Below, piece after piece: positions 26,531-36,622 of a DNA stretch of 64,000 nucleotides. Within the stretch, counting starts at the first letter, position 1. Each line of letters starts with the position of its first letter. Under the pieces are notes generated by a model. That model saw only the letters and a program-made list of their open reading frames with translations, had not been told where the DNA came from and ran no database searches. Made by a program: the position numbers and the translations under genes. Source of the stretch: Aquibacillus saliphilus (GTDB taxonomy: Bacteria > Bacillota > Bacilli > Bacillales > Amphibacillaceae); NCBI RefSeq assembly GCF_020404745.1, contig NZ_JAIZAP010000006.1, positions 1 through 64,000 on the forward strand, in the 5' to 3' direction.

Positions 26531-28324
26531 ATGGAAATTAATGATATATTTCAATCTTCCGATCTTATCTTTTCATCTGAGAGCTTTGGTTTACTCCGAG
26601 AAACTCTATATCAAAACATAGGAGAAAAAAGAGCTGAAATATTTTTGATTCAATTTGGGGATAAACTTGGTCAAGAAAAGGCTATAAAATTAAAGCAACA
26701 TCACACGGATAAGGATGAATTAGTTCGTCAAGCTACCTTGACACATGTTAAATTAGGACATGTCTCAGAGGTTAAATCAAGTGGAACCACAGTACTAAAT
26801 AAAAAGGGGGAATTTATATTCATCGACGCGATAGGCCAATGGATTGATTCATTTGAAGCAGATTTACACATTCATAACCATGGTAAATCTGATACTTGTG
26901 TTTGCCACATATTAAGTGGATTTGCCAGTGGCTTTCTGTCAGAAATATATGAAACGGATATTTATGTAGTCGAGCTAACATGTAAGGCAATGGGCTATCC
27001 ACATTGCACGTTTGAAGTGAATACAAAAAAGCACTGGCTACAAGTAAATCCCTCATATATTGAAAAATTTAATCATCAAACAGTCGCTAAAGAACTAGAA
27101 ATCACATACGATAAGCTTTTATATCAAAAACAATTGCTCGAGAAGATAACTTATTTTCATAGTCAATTAACCGAATGTGTAGCAAAGGAAAATAGTATTC
27201 ATGACGTCTTGGACACAGCTTATACTATTTTGAAAATCCCAATTATTATCAAAAACATTCAAACAAATAAAATAATTGCGCTAAAAGGAATGGATGAAAC
27301 AACTTATGCTAATCTATTATCACAACATTCAGAAACTGAGAGGATAAGCGAGCATAACGAAACTATATTAGAAAAATCAGGGGCAATTCATATAATGACA
27401 ACCCCTATTTATTTAAACGATAAAGTGTTTGCTAGGTGCACATTCATTTATGAGGATACTAAATATTTAGATAATAATGGCTTTTTATTTCTAGAACGCT
27501 TAGCTACTGTTTCTGCTCTTTGTTTCTTAAAGGACAAAATTAGTTTTGAAACTATTGAGCGCTTAAAAATATCCCTCTTAGATCGTCTAATTCATGAGCA
27601 ATATGAATCAAAAGATGATTTTGAAACACATCTCCATCTTGTATCAAACAAGATAAAGAAACCATATTTGAGTCTAGTGATTCGTTGTAATCATAAAAAC
27701 TATTTACCAATTGACCATTATGACCAACTACTTCAATTTTCACAAACATTTAAGTATTATTATTTAGATGGGCTTTTCACTAAAAACCACCAAGAAATTT
27801 ATATTCTTCTAAGTACGTCAACACATCCCAATATAGAAAAACTTTTACTACAAATACTAAATCAAATGCAGGAAAATAATCCTGATCTTACATATACATT
27901 AGGAATAAGTAATGAATTTAATCAACTTGAGTTTTTTTCCGAGTATTTAAAGCAAGCTAAGCAGGCAGTCTCATTGCCCCGCAACAAACAAATCGCATAT
28001 TATAGTGAACTTGGATTACTAGGCAATTTTTTAGAAAATATCAATACTGAAACACTTAAACAGACTGCTTCAGAACAATTAAAAGGTTTACTTAATACTG
28101 ATTCAAATATGAAGGAATTACTTCATACTTTATACATTTATTTAATAAACGGGAAAAATTTCAAAAAAACAATGGACGTACTAAACCTTTCAATGGGTGG
28201 GGTACAATATCGCGTTCGAAAAATCGAAGAAATTACCCAGATAGATTTGAAAGAATCTTATACCTCTTCTTACTTATTACTTTTAATTGAATCACTTATT
28301 ATTATGAAAGAAATTAAATTATAA
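26531..28324 (+). CDS. XylR_N/V4R aromatic sensor fused to a PucR-type DNA-binding domain
   Basis: A 597-residue regulator, divergent from the meta-cleavage operon and probably its activator. The N-terminal 200 residues resemble the aromatic-sensing XylR_N and V4R domains of XylR/DmpR, including the Cys-rich CVCHILSGFASG...CKAMGYPHCTFEV stretch. A central region of about 300 residues resembles PucR/CdaR GGDEF-like spacers. The C-terminus (about 540-590) has the HTH_30 PucR signature (NFKKTMDVLNLSMGGVQYRVRK). No AAA+ or sigma-54 contact domain is present, which fits a Firmicute using sigma-A. The inducer is probably the phenol degraded by the operon. Confidence 0.85.
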   Translation: MEINDIFQSSDLIFSSESFGLLRETLYQNIGEKRAEIFLIQFGDKLGQEKAIKLKQHHTDKDELVRQATLTHVKLGHVSEVKSSGTTVLNKKGEFIFIDAIGQWIDSFEADLHIHNHGKSDTCVCHILSGFASGFLSEIYETDIYVVELTCKAMGYPHCTFEVNTKKHWLQVNPSYIEKFNHQTVAKELEITYDKLLYQKQLLEKITYFHSQLTECVAKENSIHDVLDTAYTILKIPIIIKNIQTNKIIALKGMDETTYANLLSQHSETERISEHNETILEKSGAIHIMTTPIYLNDKVFARCTFIYEDTKYLDNNGFLFLERLATVSALCFLKDKISFETIERLKISLLDRLIHEQYESKDDFETHLHLVSNKIKKPYLSLVIRCNHKNYLPIDHYDQLLQFSQTFKYYYLDGLFTKNHQEIYILLSTSTHPNIEKLLLQILNQMQENNPDLTYTLGISNEFNQLEFFSEYLKQAKQAVSLPRNKQIAYYSELGLLGNFLENINTETLKQTASEQLKGLLNTDSNMKELLHTLYIYLINGKNFKKTMDVLNLSMGGVQYRVRKIEEITQIDLKESYTSSYLLLLIESLIIMKEIKL

Positions 28325-28439
28325 CTGGTTACTATTCAAAAATACATTTGCCTTTGATCACAGCCACTGAGTTATTGCATCATCTATAAATAGATGAACT
28401 ATATTATTTTTAACCACGCGTAGAGAATAGCCTTTAACG

Positions 28440-28470
28440 GAAAAAAACCCTTCACTTGAGGGGTTTTCCA
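28440..28470. terminator. Candidate intrinsic terminator (minus strand reading)
   Basis: GGAAAACCCCTCAAGTGAAG followed by GGTTTTTTT on the minus strand: a short AACCC/GGGTT hairpin with a T tail. It may end the old transposase remnant. Confidence 0.45.
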
Positions 28471-28479
28471 TTCTGATGT

Positions 28480-28720
28480 TGTCTAGAATTCGTTGGCATA
28501 CTGATTTGGCCAATAAAATGATCGAATGTTCGATTTGAAGATGAATGTGATTTGTCATAAGGGAGTACGAATGGAGACAAACGGTTTGAATAACATCCTC
28601 TCTTCTAATAGCCGAAGACCAAGATATTCTATACAATCGTCAAATCATGAAACAAAGAATTCCTCCAAATTACGCGACTTGTACTCCTCAAGTCAGCATA
28701 CCAAATCAGGCAAAAAGCAT
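28480..28720 (-). pseudogene. Decayed REP-associated (Y1) transposase
   Basis: The minus strand encodes, in shifted frames, LIWYADLRSTSRVIWRNSLF (cf. the IWYPG...TSRGNRRxxLF start of REP-associated tyrosine transposases), then EYLGL, then LHSYSLMTNHIHLQIE (the HUH-type His-x-His motif with YxLMxNHxH). Frameshifts and a stop between the parts mean it is not functional. Confidence 0.75.
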
Positions 28721-29009
28721 CTCTTTACTATTCATAATTGGAGGACAGGTAGATATTCGTTATAGTAGGTATTGAACTGGACACCTAAACACTGGCGTAA
28801 ACACTTAATATATCAAAACTAGTGCCTAGCTTCAGATAGTAAAGCTTTACGGCATCACAAAAAAGATGGAGTCGCTAATAATTATGTTAGCAACTCCACC
28901 CTTTGTTTTTATTGCACCTTGCAAATCAGCATTTTTGACAGAGGTGTATTATTTCCCCTATTTTAGAGATATTCAATTCATATACCGAAACTTCATCTCT
29001 AAGCTCTTT
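28721..29009. other. Intergenic region with a bidirectional terminator
   Basis: No gene. A strong hairpin at 28866-28910 (GGAGTCGCTAA and a near-complement) has T-rich tails on both strands and could end the regulator gene on the plus strand or the transcript from the minus strand. It resembles the hairpins at 15026-15056 and 49783-49820. Confidence 0.6.
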
Positions 29010-31109
29010 CTATTTCTCTACCATTGAGAACGACGTAATCTCAGCTCTTCCCTCTTCTATTAATCCAATTCCTACCATTCCATTTTTGTAGCTATCATCT
29101 TTATATTCTATTACTGTTTCACCATTTATTTTAAAAGTCAGCAAATCAGCTTCGCAATACACAGAAAACTTGTAACTCTTATTCTTTTCCCATTCATATG
29201 GAGTGGAAGCAAGTCGAGTATATCCAAAATCATTGACAATAAGTGATACTTGCCCCTCACCATCAAAACCTGCAAGATAATGCCGTTGAATACCCATACC
29301 GCGGAATAATAGTGAATGATGTTCTCCAACTAATGGGGTTAAATCAGCACTTAGTTCGTAATCACTTGAATAGTAATTCCCCGTATAGGATGTTGCATCT
29401 CCATCTGATTCAGCAATCATTTTACCTTCTTGCAATGTCCATTCCCCGCGATTGTGAGAGAAAGGAGTTATACACTTAAATTCCTCATACTGTTTATTGA
29501 AGTCTATAGTGTAGTCGGCCTTACCAAAAACTCTAAATCTATCAACATACAGACACCCAAACGCTCGATTCTCTCTAGGTGATGGACTCTCTAAAACAAA
29601 GCCTATTTCATCAATTAGAGAACCTTTTGTGTCAGGAATGACAAATTCAACATCTTGCCATTCTTGATTTTTCAATGTAACAGATTCCCCAAACAATTCT
29701 TCCTTATTATCTGTTGTTCGTACATAAGGAATAAGAAAAACCTCTTCACCGTACCACTTATCCATCAAAACAGACAGGGACATTGTTTGACCACTGTATA
29801 CTTTAGGTGAAAAAACAGGTTTGTATCTTTCATCATCAAAGTCTTCTCGTCGATAAAAAGGTTTATAGTAGACATGTTCACGATCACCTTCAAGAAGTCG
29901 ATCAAAAACAATTTCAAGTGAACCTTTCCCATTTTTACCTTGCGTTTTATGATGACGTGAAAATACCTTTAAAGATTTATCAGAACGGAATCCGTGTGTA
30001 GACCCTTCTAAATTGAAGTCAAAGTCTAATTCACTATTGTTTAAATGTTTTTCAAGCTCCTCTGGTATATTTTCATTGGCCAACCTATATCCTAATGCAG
30101 CAAGTTCTTTAACGAAAGTTGGGATATCGACATTATTCAAGTAACCAGAGACACTAGAAGCTACTAAAGCATCATTAATTGGACTTCGGTAATGATCAGG
30201 GATTGCTTGAACACCATTTAAAACACCGACAATTGTACCTACATTCCCAGCATTACAATCTGTATCCCATCCACACATAGTTGCTATTTCAATTGTTTTC
30301 GAAAAATCTCCATTTCCGTATAATAAAGATAAAATACATACACCCGCATTAGGTATAATATGACAAACCCCAGTATATTTATCGTATCCCCATTCTTCTT
30401 CTAGGAACTGACGACAAGATCGAAAGTCATCAGGGTTGTTTTCATGAAATTTAATAACTGCGCTTACTAACTCAGCATAAGTGGATGAGCTAGGAATTTC
30501 ATCATATCCAGCAGCAATTATTTCATCGATAGATTTTGTAGTAAATGCCTTAGAAATACAAGCAGCCATAAACCTTGCACCGTATAAACCATTTTTATCA
30601 TGGGACACACTTGCCGCTTTTTCGGCATAATCCGCTGCTTTACTAGGATCATTTGGGAAAAGTAGTCCCCACGAATCGATGAAGATTTGTCCACCAATTT
30701 GTTCAGCAGATATAAGACCATTCACTTCTGCAGAACCAGACCTTGGAGCACTAATCCCTCTTTTAAGATTCATATAGGAAGTATGCTCGGTACTTACTCC
30801 TTCACCGCCCCACCAAAACATACCAATTCCTTCACGAGAATAATTGAGCCAAGCTTTTCCTACATCTTGTGGTTCTAATTCTCGATTTCTAGCATCATCT
30901 AGAAGAGCTCTAATAAAGAAGATTGGACCATTTGTATCATCATCTGCAGCAAAATTTTTATAATCTTTTAGATACCCTTCTACATTGCCGTAAACTTGAT
31001 TGATTAATTTATCTGACCATACAGGTGGTTCTACTGGAGCACCGAGTCGTACTCCAACACTCATACCAAGAAATCCACCATATACTTTGTTAATATAGGA
31101 ATCCATCAT
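29010..31109 (-). CDS. ADP-ribosylglycohydrolase-family enzyme with C-terminal beta-sandwich domain
   Basis: About 699 residues from the chosen start. The N-terminal 330 residues form a DraG/ARH-type glycohydrolase domain: GGFLGMSVGVRLGAP, the metal motif ADDDTNGP near residue 57, and the second metal motif GWDTDCNAGNVG near residue 283. The C-terminal half (about 370-699) has a strand-rich pattern resembling concanavalin/LamG-like carbohydrate-binding modules and includes a long insert. No signal peptide. The ATG at 31109 is preferred because GGAGTG lies 8 nt upstream; the frame runs 12 codons further. The family cleaves N- or O-glycosidic bonds to ribose; the role here is probably in catabolism of an imported riboside. 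Confidence 0.85.
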   Translation of the reverse strand: MMDSYINKVYGGFLGMSVGVRLGAPVEPPVWSDKLINQVYGNVEGYLKDYKNFAADDDTNGPIFFIRALLDDARNRELEPQDVGKAWLNYSREGIGMFWWGGEGVSTEHTSYMNLKRGISAPRSGSAEVNGLISAEQIGGQIFIDSWGLLFPNDPSKAADYAEKAASVSHDKNGLYGARFMAACISKAFTTKSIDEIIAAGYDEIPSSSTYAELVSAVIKFHENNPDDFRSCRQFLEEEWGYDKYTGVCHIIPNAGVCILSLLYGNGDFSKTIEIATMCGWDTDCNAGNVGTIVGVLNGVQAIPDHYRSPINDALVASSVSGYLNNVDIPTFVKELAALGYRLANENIPEELEKHLNNSELDFDFNLEGSTHGFRSDKSLKVFSRHHKTQGKNGKGSLEIVFDRLLEGDREHVYYKPFYRREDFDDERYKPVFSPKVYSGQTMSLSVLMDKWYGEEVFLIPYVRTTDNKEELFGESVTLKNQEWQDVEFVIPDTKGSLIDEIGFVLESPSPRENRAFGCLYVDRFRVFGKADYTIDFNKQYEEFKCITPFSHNRGEWTLQEGKMIAESDGDATSYTGNYYSSDYELSADLTPLVGEHHSLLFRGMGIQRHYLAGFDGEGQVSLIVNDFGYTRLASTPYEWEKNKSYKFSVYCEADLLTFKINGETVIEYKDDSYKNGMVGIGLIEEGRAEITSFSMVEK

Positions 31110-31117
31110 ATTACTAA

Positions 31118-32284
31118 TCACTCCATGCTTGAATTGTTTAGCCATTCTTTTCTATCGTTGTTAACACTTAAGTCATCGTTTATTATGCTTTTAGCAACCT
31201 CGTAAAAGTTGTCTGCTCTTTGTTCAAGGTCAAGCTTATTAACCTTTTCAAGTTGTTCTATATCATTCATTTTTATAACTTTGTCACCATAAAGAGCTCC
31301 CAGAATCACACCAATCATTACTCCTATGGAATCAGTATCTCTACCTGAATTAATTCCATCATAAAGCGATTTATAGTAGTCACCTTTGTTTAGAACAATA
31401 AAAGCTAAAGCCATTGGTAGTTCTTCAATAGAGAATAGCCTACTTGGTGTATAATGATTAGACGGGAAACCCACTTTTTCCTCTGACCTGCTCACATCAT
31501 CTTTCATTGGTGAGTATGGTTCAATAGTTGTTCGCAAAACGTCCATAACTTGGTCCATTCCCGCCCCTTGTTCTCTTAAAGATTTCGCAGCATTGACCAT
31601 GTCACGAATGGCACGTTTCGTTCCATCCTTCGCATATTCCAACGCAGTGTCTATCAAATCATCTATCGTTGTATTCGGTTTAAATGCTCTAGCTATACAA
31701 GCAGCAAGAACCCCGGCAGCTTCTAATCCGTAACTACTTTGGTGACCAAGAGCAAAAAGAATAGCCTCATCATAGGCAGCCTTGGGATGTCCTGCATTTA
31801 CAACTCCTATTGGAGCTATGTACATAGCCGCCCCACAATTAACCATATTCCCAATACCCGCTTCTCTCGGTTCACAGTTAGCCAAAACGTGACGCATATA
31901 GATATATTTCTCAGGATAGAAGAGGCGGTCAATGACCGCTGCTTCTTTCCCAAATTCCGGGATATACTGTTTGCGATGAACAATTTCTTTTATAAATTCA
32001 TTACCCATATCAAATGCATCGAGGTGTCTTTTTTCTATTTCATAAACATTCATTAATGCAATTGTCATTAGCGTATCGTCGGTTATAATCCCAAATCCTC
32101 TTTTTCTTCCTAATGTTAAATCTTTTGACCATTCGTCCTTATACCATTTAACATTTAGGCTTTCAACACGACCATACTGATCTTTTATTTGTTCATAACT
32201 TAATTTTTCAATTGGTGCGCCTAGTGCATCCCCTAATGCTGTTGATAGAATTACTCCTCTAACCTTTTCCTGTAAGGAAGTCAT
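31118..32284 (-). CDS. ADP-ribosylglycohydrolase-family enzyme
   Basis: A 388-residue DraG/ARH-fold protein. It has the N-terminal VRGVILSTALGDALGAPIE motif, the Mg2+-binding TDDTLMTIAL near residue 65 and GRDTDSIGVMIG near residue 318, so both metal sites look intact. It is the upstream partner of the larger paralogue; the two genes are nearly adjacent. Two different members of this family in one transport operon is unusual. In the same operon are a ribokinase-type kinase and a sugar ABC importer, so it is likely a catabolic glycohydrolase and not a regulator of nitrogenase as in the namesake DraG. Confidence 0.88.
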   Translation of the reverse strand: MTSLQEKVRGVILSTALGDALGAPIEKLSYEQIKDQYGRVESLNVKWYKDEWSKDLTLGRKRGFGIITDDTLMTIALMNVYEIEKRHLDAFDMGNEFIKEIVHRKQYIPEFGKEAAVIDRLFYPEKYIYMRHVLANCEPREAGIGNMVNCGAAMYIAPIGVVNAGHPKAAYDEAILFALGHQSSYGLEAAGVLAACIARAFKPNTTIDDLIDTALEYAKDGTKRAIRDMVNAAKSLREQGAGMDQVMDVLRTTIEPYSPMKDDVSRSEEKVGFPSNHYTPSRLFSIEELPMALAFIVLNKGDYYKSLYDGINSGRDTDSIGVMIGVILGALYGDKVIKMNDIEQLEKVNKLDLEQRADNFYEVAKSIINDDLSVNNDRKEWLNNSSME

Positions 32285-32304
32285 GAGGTTATTACCCCCT
32301 ATAT

Positions 32305-33810
32305 TTATTTAATCGTTTCCTTCGCATGCTTAGTTATTTCATCACCGCCAGCTGCGTACCAATCTTCAACATAGTTGTCAAATTCTTCTATATCGACTGC
32401 TCCCTTGATTACATCTGTAGCAAACTCACGATAGATGTTTTGAGTAGCATCCCATGTAGAAACAAACTCCTCCGGAACAACAAAATTGTTATCGGCCTCA
32501 TAGTATTTCTCAGTAAGTTCTAATGATTTTTGAGCTGGTGGGCTTAACAATCGTTTAGATAATGGCATCTCTGGTTCAAATCCTGATGGTTCCCAGAAAC
32601 GTGCAAACCATTCACTGTAATATTTATCTGTTACTTCTATTTCACCATCTTTAACATTATAGTGTTCACCCTCGACACCAAGACGATCTAACTTTTGTCC
32701 CTCTGGGCTTGCTAGGTAGTCAAGAATTTCAAATGCAATATCTTTATGTTCTGAGTGAGATGATATCGCTACACCACGAGATTCTTTTGATACGTCTGTT
32801 GCACCAAAACCTTGATTTATTCCTTTTGCAGGAGGTAATACAGTTAAAGACGCCTCTTCCCCATTTACTTGAGTCATTTTCCCATTATAAATATCGATTA
32901 CTTTACCAGCTGTTCCAACAATCACACCTGACTCGTTATCATAGAAGGACTGTTCTTTTGTATCCCATTCTTTTGTAACATACTGAGGATCCAATAACCC
33001 TTCTTCATAAAGCTTGTTATAAAAAGCTAATTTTTCTTTTTCTTGTTCCGATACACGATAATATTCAAGCTCTCCTTGGTCATTTTTCAACCAAGTTTTA
33101 TTTAACCCAAAGGCCATATCAAATATATAATTAAACTCATCTATATTTCCAGCTGCAGTCAATGCATATTTAGGGCCATTTTCCAAACTAGTTAATTCTT
33201 TAAAAAATTCATAGTAATTGTCTACTGTTGGATTTTCTAATAGGGTTGATCCCGATTCTGTTTGCTCAAGCCAATCCCCTCTTACAACTGGAACTTTCTG
33301 CGATAGTGGCTTGATCCAAAGCAAGTATGGGTAGTTTTCCATCCTTTCCATATTATGAGAAAACATTGAATCTTTTATATATTCGGAATCTTCGATGTAA
33401 GGAGTTAGGTCTTCAAGAATCCCTTGTTGAGACATATTTAAATCTCCACCCTGAAAGTAAATTACATCAGGGATATCTCCACTAGATAGAAGTAAGTTTA
33501 ATTTTTCTGCATAGTTACCTGCTGCAACATCTACTAGTTGAATATCAACATCAATATCTTTATCTTCCTTTAACCCTTTCTCAAGTCTTTTAAAGAAAGC
33601 ATCTGAAACCGGATTTGAATGAGATTCATCTTTCATAACCCAACGAATTACTGTTTTGCCCGACTCCTCTTGATTTTCTGAATCCTTTGAATCATTTTTT
33701 GAATCACTGGAATCGTTTTCTGTATCGTTTGTACTCTCTGTATCATCCGCACAACCCACAAGCATCGCTATTGCAATAATACTTATTAAGAATAAAAAAA
33801 CTTTTTTCAT
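32305..33810 (-). CDS. ABC transporter substrate-binding lipoprotein (family 1)
   Basis: A 501-residue extracellular binding protein, anchored through a lipobox (MLVGC, Cys20) after a hydrophobic signal peptide, followed by an acidic Ser/Asn/Glu-rich linker. It resembles LplA/YtcQ-type oligosaccharide-binding proteins. The ATG at 33810 has a GGAGG ribosome binding site; a TTG one codon earlier is less likely. It works with the two permeases just upstream. No ATPase gene is present, as usual for importers that share MsmX. Confidence 0.92.
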   Translation of the reverse strand: MKKVFLFLISIIAIAMLVGCADDTESTNDTENDSSDSKNDSKDSENQEESGKTVIRWVMKDESHSNPVSDAFFKRLEKGLKEDKDIDVDIQLVDVAAGNYAEKLNLLLSSGDIPDVIYFQGGDLNMSQQGILEDLTPYIEDSEYIKDSMFSHNMERMENYPYLLWIKPLSQKVPVVRGDWLEQTESGSTLLENPTVDNYYEFFKELTSLENGPKYALTAAGNIDEFNYIFDMAFGLNKTWLKNDQGELEYYRVSEQEKEKLAFYNKLYEEGLLDPQYVTKEWDTKEQSFYDNESGVIVGTAGKVIDIYNGKMTQVNGEEASLTVLPPAKGINQGFGATDVSKESRGVAISSHSEHKDIAFEILDYLASPEGQKLDRLGVEGEHYNVKDGEIEVTDKYYSEWFARFWEPSGFEPEMPLSKRLLSPPAQKSLELTEKYYEADNNFVVPEEFVSTWDATQNIYREFATDVIKGAVDIEEFDNYVEDWYAAGGDEITKHAKETIK

Positions 33811-33856
33811 CAAATTCTTCCTCCTTCAATAATTTAGTAATCACCGAACCCCCTAA

Positions 33857-34744
33857 TTAATCCTTTACACCCCCTTCTAAAGTACTGTTTGTGTAATACT
33901 TTAAAACAAATGGATATATGATCAATAGAGGAACAATTGCTATAATTATTGTTCCTGCTTGTAAAGCACTATAGTCTAAACTAGCTATTTGGTCATATGA
34001 CAATAGTGTTTCTGCACCGAGAATTGCTGAGTTATCGCGTTCCACAACAAATTGTCTTAACACAACCTGAAGCGGCCACATTTCCTGACTATTTAAATAA
34101 ATAGTGGCACGAAAGTATTCGTTCCAATGATACACACCATAAAAGAGACCCATAGTCACAAGCGCCGGAACTGAAAGCGGTAATACAATTCGATAATACG
34201 TTTTAAAATACCCAGCACCGTCAATTCTTGCTGCTTCAATAATACTATCTGGAACATCTTCAAAAAATCTCATCATAATAAACAGGTAAAATATATTAAC
34301 TGTTTTATACAGAATTAAAGCCCAATACGTATCTATTAAACCCAAATCTCTAACGAGTAAATATTCAGGGATCATACCAGGTTCAAACACCATGATAATA
34401 ATTAAAAATACCATAATTAATTTTCGACCAGGGAATTTCGTCTTGACCAGTATATAAGCAGACATAGATGTCAATAAAAGATTTAATGATGTACCCACTA
34501 CTGTTATAAAAACTGAATTAAATAAACTTCTAAGGATCATTGGATTTGAAAGCAATATTTCATAATTTATCAAAGAAAAACCTTTTGGAATAATATCAAG
34601 CCCACTCATTTCCTGAGAACGAAGTGGATCAGTTAATGAAACTGCTAATAAGTTTAAAATTGGGACCAGAACAGATATGGAGCATAACAATAGCAAAGAG
34701 TAGATAATTAATCTAGTAACTGATATATTCTTAATTAATCGCAC
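33857..34744 (-). CDS. ABC sugar transporter permease (LplC/YtcP type)
   Basis: About 295 residues with six transmembrane helices and the EAA loop (EAARIDGAGYFKTYYRIVLPLS). The GTG at 34744 fits the ribosome binding site AAGGGGG best; the frame is open back to 34765, overlapping the upstream permease gene. Second permease of the CUT1-type importer. Confidence 0.9.
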   Translation of the reverse strand: MRLIKNISVTRLIIYSLLLLCSISVLVPILNLLAVSLTDPLRSQEMSGLDIIPKGFSLINYEILLSNPMILRSLFNSVFITVVGTSLNLLLTSMSAYILVKTKFPGRKLIMVFLIIIMVFEPGMIPEYLLVRDLGLIDTYWALILYKTVNIFYLFIMMRFFEDVPDSIIEAARIDGAGYFKTYYRIVLPLSVPALVTMGLFYGVYHWNEYFRATIYLNSQEMWPLQVVLRQFVVERDNSAILGAETLLSYDQIASLDYSALQAGTIIIAIVPLLIIYPFVLKYYTNSTLEGGVKD

Positions 34745-34745
34745 T

Positions 34746-35648
34746 CTACCATACCCCCTTACCACTTATTCGTTTGGAGATAAAATGTGTACTGAAAATT
34801 AAAACAACACCTATAGCCCCTTTAAATAAACTTGCTGCTGTTGCATACGCATATTGTCCATTGACTAAACCTATCCTGTAAACATAAGTATCAATGATAT
34901 CAATGACACTTCTTACAGAGTCATTGGTAAAGTTAAATACTTGATCAAAGTTTGCATTCATAAAAAAACCTAAATTGAGTATAAAAACTGTCACAATCGT
35001 ACTATACAAAGATGGAAGAGTAATCTTTGTCATCTGTTGAAAGGAACTCGCCCCATCAATCTGTGCTGCCTCATACAGTGTTGGACTAATTTTCATAATT
35101 GCCGCTAGATAGATAATGGAGTCCCATCCAGCTGTTCTCCATATTTCAGAAAATACTAAAACCCAACGAATATGATCTTTACTAGTCATGTAATCAACTG
35201 AAGGTAGTTGAAAAAAGTTCCTAATAATATTAAATCCACCTTCTGTTGGATCTAGCAAACTGATAAATACCCCTGCAATAACAACCCATGATAGAAAGTG
35301 AGGAAGATAAAGTATAGATTGAGTGAATTTTCTATATTTATTGCTTCTTACTTCATTTATAATTATTGACAGTATGATTGGGACTGGAAAGAAAAATATA
35401 ATTTTCATTGTGCTAATTATAATTGTGTTTTTTAGTACATCGATGAACGCTGGTGAACTAAACAATATTTTAAAATGTTTTAATCCTACCCATTCATTAG
35501 CACCCATTATTCTGAACTCTTGAAACGCAAGCTTCATTCCAATCAGTGGAATAACATGGAATATGGAAAAGTAAACAAGAGTAGGTAAAAGCATGGCGTA
35601 AATGACCCAACTTTTCTTAACCTCTTTAATTAAATTCTGTAATTTCAT
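34746..35648 (-). CDS. ABC sugar transporter permease (LplB/YtcQ-partner type)
   Basis: A 300-residue permease with six transmembrane helices and an EAA loop (YEAAQIDGASSFQQMTKITLP). Its ATG overlaps the stop of the kinase gene. First permease of the importer; pairs with the protein encoded downstream. Confidence 0.9.
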   Translation of the reverse strand: MKLQNLIKEVKKSWVIYAMLLPTLVYFSIFHVIPLIGMKLAFQEFRIMGANEWVGLKHFKILFSSPAFIDVLKNTIIISTMKIIFFFPVPIILSIIINEVRSNKYRKFTQSILYLPHFLSWVVIAGVFISLLDPTEGGFNIIRNFFQLPSVDYMTSKDHIRWVLVFSEIWRTAGWDSIIYLAAIMKISPTLYEAAQIDGASSFQQMTKITLPSLYSTIVTVFILNLGFFMNANFDQVFNFTNDSVRSVIDIIDTYVYRIGLVNGQYAYATAASLFKGAIGVVLIFSTHFISKRISGKGVW

Positions 35649-36544
35649 TTAATCCCTTCTTTAGTCACGAATTTTTCTAGCTCTTCTCTAAAAGGCATCC
35701 CAGCTTGTGCTCCCGGTTTCATTATTGATAACCCAGCAGCCTTGTTTGCAAAATGAATAGCATTGTATAGGTCCTTTCCCTCAGCTATTGCCACAGAGAA
35801 GGCACCAGTGAAAGTATCCCCTGCACCTGTTGAATCAACTGGAATGATTTCCATAGAAGGAACAAGAATAGTTTCTTTTCCATCTGAATAAGCGACTCCG
35901 CTTGCACCCATCGTAACAATTAGTTTCTCTGGGTATTTCCTTAACAGCACATCTATACTCTTGTTCGAATCAAGGACTTTATAAACCTCATGTTCATTCG
36001 GAGTTAAGTAAGTTATCATTTCAATCAACTTTTCATCCAACTTCAAGGCTGGTGCAGGGTTTACAATAGTTTTCTTTCCTAATCGATATAGAGTCGGTAA
36101 TAAGTATTCAATAACAGCCAAAGGTGTCTCAAACTGAAATATGAATACATCAAATTTCTCAAGACATTTTTCTACAGACTGGATATAAGACTTATTTGTC
36201 ATTCTGTTTGTTCCCGGAATAACAATAATACGGTTATTACTGTTACTAACTTCTATAAACGCGACTCCCGTTACCCCATCTTCCAACTCTTGAAGATAAG
36301 AGATATCTACCTTTTCCTTTGTCATAATTTCTTTTAATATACTGCCATTAGAGTCATCCCCCACTGAACCGAAAATAGAAACATCTCCACCTAAGCGGGA
36401 AGCAGCCACCGCTTGATTTCCACCTTTGCCACCTGGTGTCATCATAAGATGAGATCCCAACACCGTTTCTCCTACTTCTGGAAATGTATTTGTTTCAATG
36501 ATATAGTCCATGTTAAGACTTCCAATTACTGCAATTTTACTCAT
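35645..36544 (-). CDS. Ribokinase-family (PfkB) sugar kinase
   Basis: A 299-residue PfkB kinase with the closest look of ribokinase: MSKIAVIGSLNMDYIIET start, GGKGGNQAVAASRLGG (substrate-binding and first signature), and the ATP/anion-hole signature DSTGAGDTFTGAF containing the catalytic Asp. The start at 36544 follows AAAGGGGATG; the frame runs 22 codons further up. Phosphorylation of ribose freed by the two glycohydrolases is the natural role (inference). Confidence 0.9.
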   Translation of the reverse strand: MSKIAVIGSLNMDYIIETNTFPEVGETVLGSHLMMTPGGKGGNQAVAASRLGGDVSIFGSVGDDSNGSILKEIMTKEKVDISYLQELEDGVTGVAFIEVSNSNNRIIVIPGTNRMTNKSYIQSVEKCLEKFDVFIFQFETPLAVIEYLLPTLYRLGKKTIVNPAPALKLDEKLIEMITYLTPNEHEVYKVLDSNKSIDVLLRKYPEKLIVTMGASGVAYSDGKETILVPSMEIIPVDSTGAGDTFTGAFSVAIAEGKDLYNAIHFANKAAGLSIMKPGAQAGMPFREELEKFVTKEGIK

Positions 36545-36622
36545 TTTGATCATCCCCTTTGAAAGACCGCTCTGTATAAAAGCGGTTACATTAACTTGAA
36601 AAACATTCACACTGAATTGAAG

